DNA of 9,107 bases from contig CAJQJI010000086.1 in assembly GCA_905478675.1 (NCBI GenBank), positions 1 to 9,107 of the forward strand, in the 5' to 3' direction. The translations under genes and the position numbers were made by a program. Origin of the DNA: Candidatus Altimarinota bacterium. Its GTDB lineage: Bacteria; Patescibacteriota; Gracilibacteria; UBA4473. The notes under the pieces were generated by a model. It saw only the letters and a list, made by a program, of their open reading frames with translations. It did not search any database and was not told the DNA's origin. Positions 6,585 to 9,107 of this stretch are shown here, one piece after another (position 1 is the stretch's first letter; each line of letters starts with the position of its first letter).

Positions 6585-6605
6585 AAATCGCTTAGGCGAT
6601 TTTTT
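6585..6605 (+). terminator. Rho-independent terminator of the tRNA-Ala transcript
   Basis: AAATCGC (6585-6591) pairs with GCGATTT (6596-6602) around the loop TTAG, and the T-run continues to 6605. It starts 27 bases after the tRNA CCA end and is the natural 3' boundary of the tRNA precursor. Confidence 0.85.
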
Positions 6606-6629
6606 CGTCGTGCTACATTACAAGCTCCT

Positions 6630-6679
6630 CTTTTCAAAAAAACCTGGGCCGCCTGCCTTCGCGGGGCTTTTTTGAAGAG
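6630..6679. terminator. Large terminator-like hairpin containing a 19-bp repeat arm
   Basis: A 12-bp outer helix pairs 6630-6641 (CTTTTCAAAAAA) with 6668-6679 (TTTTTTGAAGAG) and has one G-U pair. An A/C mismatch follows, then CC/GG pairs (6643-6644 with 6665-6666) and an inner CCGC (6649-6652)/GCGG (6661-6664). The T-run on one arm and A-run on the other allow termination on either strand. No gene ends directly here, since the tRNA already has its own terminator. Confidence 0.7.
6658..6676 (+). repeat. 19-bp direct repeat, copy 1
   Basis: TTCGCGGGGCTTTTTTGAA at 6658-6676 is identical to 6767-6785, 109 bases downstream. This copy forms the 3' arm of the large hairpin at 6630-6679. Confidence 0.9.
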
Positions 6680-6710
6680 CGGCGCACTTAAAAAATTTTT
6701 TTATTTAAAT

Positions 6711-6736
6711 AAAGGCGCGCTGCGCTCTCCGCCTTT
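6711..6736. repeat. GC-rich hairpin AAAGGCG...CGCCTTT
   Basis: A perfect 7-bp inverted repeat (6711-6717 and 6730-6736) has a GC-rich 12-base loop. It follows a 26-base stretch of only A and T (6688-6713). No long T-run follows, so it is not a good terminator. It resembles a dispersed palindromic element, but no second copy is in the window. Confidence 0.6.
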
Positions 6737-6766
6737 CCGGGGGTCCCATTAAAATAGAAAACCATT

Positions 6767-6785
6767 TTCGCGGGGCTTTTTTGAA
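6767..6785 (+). repeat. 19-bp direct repeat, copy 2
   Basis: This copy is identical to 6658-6676 but lacks the long complementary arm. Only a short AAAACC (6758-6763 region) can pair imperfectly with its GGCTTTT. It looks like a decayed or partial copy of the hairpin, 71 bases upstream of the ruvA start. Confidence 0.85.
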
Positions 6786-6816
6786 TTAAGAATTTAAAGA
6801 ATACTTTTTCTCGTGA

Positions 6817-6835
6817 CTAGATTTCTAGCGACTAG
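6817..6835. promoter_or_regulatory. CTAG cluster upstream of ruvA
   Basis: CTAGA-TT-TCTAG (6817-6828) is a short inverted repeat, and a third CTAG follows at 6832-6835, part of ACTAGT. CTAG is a rare tetranucleotide in many bacteria, so three within 19 bases just before ruvA may mark a protein site. It does not match the E. coli or Bacillus LexA box. Role unproven. Confidence 0.25.
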
Positions 6836-6855
6836 TGTCTACACTTGAATTAAAT

Positions 6856-7413
6856 ATGATTGGATACATTCAAGGCATCGTAAAAGCGGTCAGTAGTAAA
6901 CAAATTTTGGTTTTAACGACTTCAGGGGTGGGGTATTCGATTTTTCCGGCTGGTAGTTTATTAGCCGAAGCCAAAGTGGGAGAAGCGCTAGAGTTTTACA
7001 CGCATTTGATTGTCCGGGAGCAAGAACTGACGTTGTACGGCTTTGCGAGCGAAACTGAACAGGCTTTTTTTGAAAAAATTATTACCGTTTCTGGTGTCGG
7101 GCCCAAAATGGGCTTACAAATTTTAAGTCAGCCTTTAAATGAATGGTTGGCGGCCGTTGAATCGGGTGAAGTGGATTATATTACCAGAACCCCTGGAATT
7201 GGAAAAAAGATGGCTCAGAAAATTATTTTAGAATTAAAAGGGAAACTGGATTTATCGGAAGGCGCGGCACAGGCTTCATCTTCACAAGCGGAAGCGATTG
7301 AAGCCCTAAAAAGTTTAGGATACGACCAAGGCACGATTAGTGCCGTGTTAGCCCAAGCGCCAGAAGGGGCTCAGACCGAAGCCTTAGTAAAATTCTTTTT
7401 AAGTCACGCTTAG
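6856..7413 (+). CDS. ruvA: RuvA, Holliday junction branch-migration subunit
   Basis: RuvA tetramers hold the four-way DNA junction and load the RuvB motor in recombinational repair. I start at ATG 6856, giving MIGYIQG, the family's standard opening; an in-frame GTG at 6835 would add seven residues with no support. The 185 residues comprise the OB-fold domain (about 1-62), two helix-hairpin-helix motifs that grip the junction backbone (VSGVGPK at 78-84 and TPGIGKK at 112-118) and, after a flexible Ser/Ala linker (133-145), the small RuvB-binding domain III (146-185). Length and all three domains are normal. ruvB and ruvC are not adjacent, unlike the common ruvCAB order. There is no ribosome site; TACACT at 6840-6845 could be a -10 producing a leader of a few bases. 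The stop overlaps that of tsaB on the other strand by 4 bp. Confidence 0.96.
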   Translation: MIGYIQGIVKAVSSKQILVLTTSGVGYSIFPAGSLLAEAKVGEALEFYTHLIVREQELTLYGFASETEQAFFEKIITVSGVGPKMGLQILSQPLNEWLAAVESGEVDYITRTPGIGKKMAQKIILELKGKLDLSEGAAQASSSQAEAIEALKSLGYDQGTISAVLAQAPEGAQTEALVKFFLSHA

Positions 7414-7994
7414 TTTTGGACCGCCGGGTATTCGTAGTCTGGTACAAACAAAGGGTGAGCGTCTGTTTTTTCTAACGTTTCGAGTATTGTTTCTAGCGGT
7501 CCGAGCGAATCAACGTGAAGAGGGGCTGTAAAAATGTCGGCTTTATCTTTTGGAAGCCAGGCCGTAATAGTGGCTTGCTTTGTATTTAGGTCTGGGCTTT
7601 TAAGCGTCGTAGCGATTAACTGCTCATTTTCTATTTTAAAAATTCGATCGCCAAATGAGTTTAGGACAAATGGAGTTTGGGCTTTATTAAGGCTGGTTAG
7701 ATAATCCATTATCACTTTGTCGGCTCGAGCTTGGTGAATGGGCTGTTTGAAGCGGAAAGCTAAACTGTTTAAAATGGCGCCGCCCGCGCGTAAAGACGCA
7801 AAGCTGCCTGGGCCACTAACGCCACCAATGAAAGTAAGCTGGCTGTCTGGTGTTAGTTGCTCTTTTATGAAATGCCAAATACGCTGCCCATCTTCTTTAG
7901 GAATTTCCCAATGCGTTGAGGCTAATAGTTTGTTTTTTTCATCAAAAAAAGCACAAAAATGAGGACTAAAGCTAGTGTTAAGAATGAATTTCAT
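7410..7994 (-). CDS. tsaB: TsaB-like protein, t6A tRNA modification complex subunit
   Basis: TsaB is the scaffold and activating partner of TsaD in making N6-threonylcarbamoyladenosine at position 37 of ANN-reading tRNAs. The key signature is GPGSFASLRAG (61-71), matching the TsaB consensus GPGSFTGLRIG. The N-terminus ILNTSFS corresponds to the usual LAIDTS, with Asn6 in place of Asp. The metal-binding His motif of TsaD is absent, so this is TsaB and not TsaD. At 194 residues it is short, with a reduced C-terminal lobe ending in VPDYEYPAVQN. It lies 48 bases downstream of the TIM-barrel gene on the same strand and may share its transcript. TTTAAA six bases before the ATG could alternatively be a -10 for a leaderless mRNA. 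It meets ruvA tail to tail with a 4-bp overlap and no terminator between. Confidence 0.82.
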   Translation of the reverse strand: MKFILNTSFSPHFCAFFDEKNKLLASTHWEIPKEDGQRIWHFIKEQLTPDSQLTFIGGVSGPGSFASLRAGGAILNSLAFRFKQPIHQARADKVIMDYLTSLNKAQTPFVLNSFGDRIFKIENEQLIATTLKSPDLNTKQATITAWLPKDKADIFTAPLHVDSLGPLETILETLEKTDAHPLFVPDYEYPAVQN

Positions 7995-8042
7995 AAGCGT
8001 TTTAAAGCCTAATCAAAACTATCAAGAATGAAAACTAAACCT

Positions 8043-8804
8043 TTAAAGCTCTTTCATAAGACCGTCTTGATTGAAGTAGGTTTTGTAGAACTCGACGGTT
8101 TCTTGCATTTTTTGTAGGGTGACGGCTTCGTTCCCTTCTTGCAGAGATTTCCCCGTTACTTTTACCGTAAAACTTCCGCTATACCCTAACTTGGCTAGTT
8201 TAGTCAGAAAACTTTCAACTGGTAACACGCCCCGATTCGGTAAACTGTACGGGGTGCGACGATACACATTAGATAAATAAATGTGTTTCATTTTTCCTTT
8301 TAAAATGGTGATAGCCTGCATAATGTCGTTATTGCCTAGGGCTAACGCCGTTAAGTCTAAACAAACGAGTCCTTGCCCTTTAAGGGCGTCTAAATTATTG
8401 AATCTTCGCTTTGGAATAACCCCCATAATCGACTCGCTTGGCAGATTCCTGAAACAGAGGCGGTGTTGATATTTTTTAGCCAATTTAGGCGCAATTTCTT
8501 TTAGCCAGCGTTGATATTTAAAAGCAAAAGGTCCGGCGGTATGAAGATTCAAGGTGCAGGTAGTAAATTCGCGTACCGTACCTTGAAACACTTTGATCAG
8601 GCTTTCATCTTTACTTTCATTAAGCGAAAAAGCTTTGATAGGCAGATTATAACGCGCTTCTAAAGTTTTTAGATAAGCGGGGTTATGAGTGTCTACATTT
8701 TGGTTGATGCCAATTTCTATACCGTCGAATCCAGCCTCTTTGGCGAGTTCAAAGATTCGCTCTAAGCCATGATGCGGTAGGTTATCTGAATGAAAGAGAA
8801 GCAT
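8043..8804 (-). CDS. Xylose-isomerase-like TIM-barrel protein with degenerate metal site
   Basis: 253 residues with the sugar-phosphate isomerase/AP endonuclease 2 pattern: helix LERIFELAKEAGFDGIEIG (14-32), NLHTAGP (86-92), a conserved-strand equivalent LCFRNLPS (116-123), LVCLDLTAL (146-154), KHIYLSN (173-179) and a C-terminal LGYSGSFTVKV (206-216). Family members bind divalent metal through Glu/Asp/His at the strand ends. Glu30 and Asp150 are kept. The usual Glu-Asn reads Arg119-Asn120, the His-x-His-x-x-Asp segment reads His174-Ile-Tyr176-Leu-Ser-Asn179, and the last-strand Glu is Lys215. These are alignments by eye. They suggest a non-catalytic or re-purposed barrel, so no reaction or substrate is assigned. 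A near-consensus promoter precedes it. The start at 8804 is the first ATG and gives the typical MLLFHSDNL strand. tsaB follows 48 bases downstream. Confidence 0.75.
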   Translation of the reverse strand: MLLFHSDNLPHHGLERIFELAKEAGFDGIEIGINQNVDTHNPAYLKTLEARYNLPIKAFSLNESKDESLIKVFQGTVREFTTCTLNLHTAGPFAFKYQRWLKEIAPKLAKKYQHRLCFRNLPSESIMGVIPKRRFNNLDALKGQGLVCLDLTALALGNNDIMQAITILKGKMKHIYLSNVYRRTPYSLPNRGVLPVESFLTKLAKLGYSGSFTVKVTGKSLQEGNEAVTLQKMQETVEFYKTYFNQDGLMKEL

Positions 8805-8825
8805 ATTTAGTTTTGTTTTCGTCTT

Positions 8826-8854
8826 ATTATAGCTTATTTGTGCCTTTTTTTCAA
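8826..8854 (-). promoter_or_regulatory. Sigma-70-type promoter for the TIM-barrel gene
   Basis: On the minus strand TTGAAA (8854-8849), a 17-base spacer and TATAAT (8831-8826) form an almost perfect vegetative promoter. Transcription would start near 8819, giving a leader of about 14 bases rich in A and lacking a ribosome site. It may also drive tsaB. Confidence 0.82.
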
Positions 8855-8949
8855 CTGAATAGAATGAAGCGTTTTCTCTTCTTTTAAATATTAAGTTTTG
8901 CTTAAGAACGAGGCTTGATTGCTGGGTTTAATAGCGCAGATTTAAGCAG

Positions 8950-9107
8950 ATGATATCACGCTTAAAAAGTTTAACACTGGTCGGCTTAGAGGGGCATATT
9001 GTTGATATTGAAACGGTTATTCATCGGGGGGTGCCCGCTTTTACCATTGTGGGGTTAGGTGATGCGTCGATTCAAGAGTCTCGAGAACGAGTCAAAGCCG
9101 CTTTAAA
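8950..9107 (+). CDS. comM: ComM/YifB-type Mg-chelatase-like ATPase, N-terminal fragment (runs off the end)
   Basis: The open frame from ATG 8950 to the window edge encodes 52 full codons, beginning MISRLKSLTLVGLEGHIVDIE and continuing through VPAFTIVGLGDASIQESRERV. The VDIE...GVPAFTIVGLGD...QESRERVKAAL pattern is the diagnostic N-terminal (Lon-protease-like fold) region of the ComM/YifB family. Full-length members are hexameric AAA+ helicases that extend recombination tracts during natural transformation. The ATPase part lies outside the window, so intactness cannot be judged. There is no ribosome site; TTTAAT at 8927-8932 is a candidate -10, giving a leader of about 11 bases. It is divergent from the TIM-barrel gene. 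Confidence 0.88.
   Translation, partial: MISRLKSLTLVGLEGHIVDIETVIHRGVPAFTIVGLGDASIQESRERVKAAL

Noticed and set aside
6510..6752. Open reading frame of about 80 codons on the plus strand
   Set aside because: It starts inside the tRNA-Ala gene and runs through its terminator and the hairpin repeats. The translation has no recognisable character.
6482..6785. Integrative element attached at the tRNA-Ala 3' end
   Set aside because: I find no second copy of the tRNA 3' end as an att repeat, and no integrase or phage gene in the window.
6658..6785. CRISPR array or transposon ends
   Set aside because: There are only two direct copies of 19 bp, 109 bases apart, with no regular spacing, no third unit, no transposase and no cas gene.
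6835..6855. GTG at 6835 as the ruvA start
   Set aside because: RuvA proteins begin with the MIGYI-type sequence, which coincides with ATG 6856. The extra seven residues have no family support.
1..9107. UGA recoded as glycine (Gracilibacteria/Absconditabacteria code)
   Set aside because: All genes are uninterrupted without in-frame TGA, and the domain motifs are intact with the standard code.

Overview
The window looks like a chromosomal segment from a Candidate Phyla Radiation (Patescibacteria) bacterium. The evidence is moderate and rests on overall character. The first gene is a Cys-rich surface protein tail with the Asp-Ala-Asp-Gly-Lys / Cys-Asp-Glu-Asn-Gly-Asn-Asn-Cys style common in giant CPR surface proteins. 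Housekeeping genes (secY, ruvA, tsaB, comM) stand singly instead of in their usual operons. No gene has a convincing Shine-Dalgarno sequence. All reading frames stay open with TAA/TAG stops and no in-frame TGA, so the UGA=Gly code of Gracilibacteria/Absconditabacteria is not in use. I cannot name the class.

Layout. 1-830: 3' part of a secreted/surface protein ending in a Hint (Hedgehog/intein) autoprocessing domain, closed by a strong terminator. 831-1044: intergenic, with the terminator, a long-loop inverted repeat and a promoter that seems to start a leaderless mRNA. 1045-3483: large exported VIT-like/VWA protein with C-terminal SLH (S-layer homology) repeats. 3543-4205: Crp/Fnr-family regulator preceded by a Crp/Fnr-like dyad. 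4222-4253: perfect bidirectional terminator shared with the convergent secY (4277-5566, minus). 5567-5741: divergent control region. 5742-6416: OmpR-type response regulator with no kinase nearby. 6482-6558: tRNA-Ala(GGC). 6559-6855: about 300 bases without a gene but full of hairpins, terminators and a 19-bp direct repeat. 6856-7413: ruvA, overlapping tail to tail by 4 bp with tsaB (7410-7994, minus). 8043-8804 (minus): xylose-isomerase-like TIM-barrel protein with degenerate metal ligands and a near-consensus promoter. 8950-end: 5' end of a comM/yifB-type gene.

Working together. Two neighbouring genes make cell-surface proteins: one possibly self-cleaving, one probably bound to the cell wall or S-layer through SLH repeats. 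SecY provides the export route such proteins use. Two transcription factors (Crp/Fnr and OmpR types) sit near them, but no direct target is shown. The remaining genes are core functions: Holliday junction processing (RuvA), t6A tRNA modification (TsaB), DNA uptake/recombination (ComM) and a tRNA. No mobile element, CRISPR array or obvious new multi-gene system is visible. The most unusual items are the Hint-tailed surface protein, the VIT-VWA-SLH protein, the pseudoenzyme-like TIM barrel and the hairpin cluster after the tRNA.
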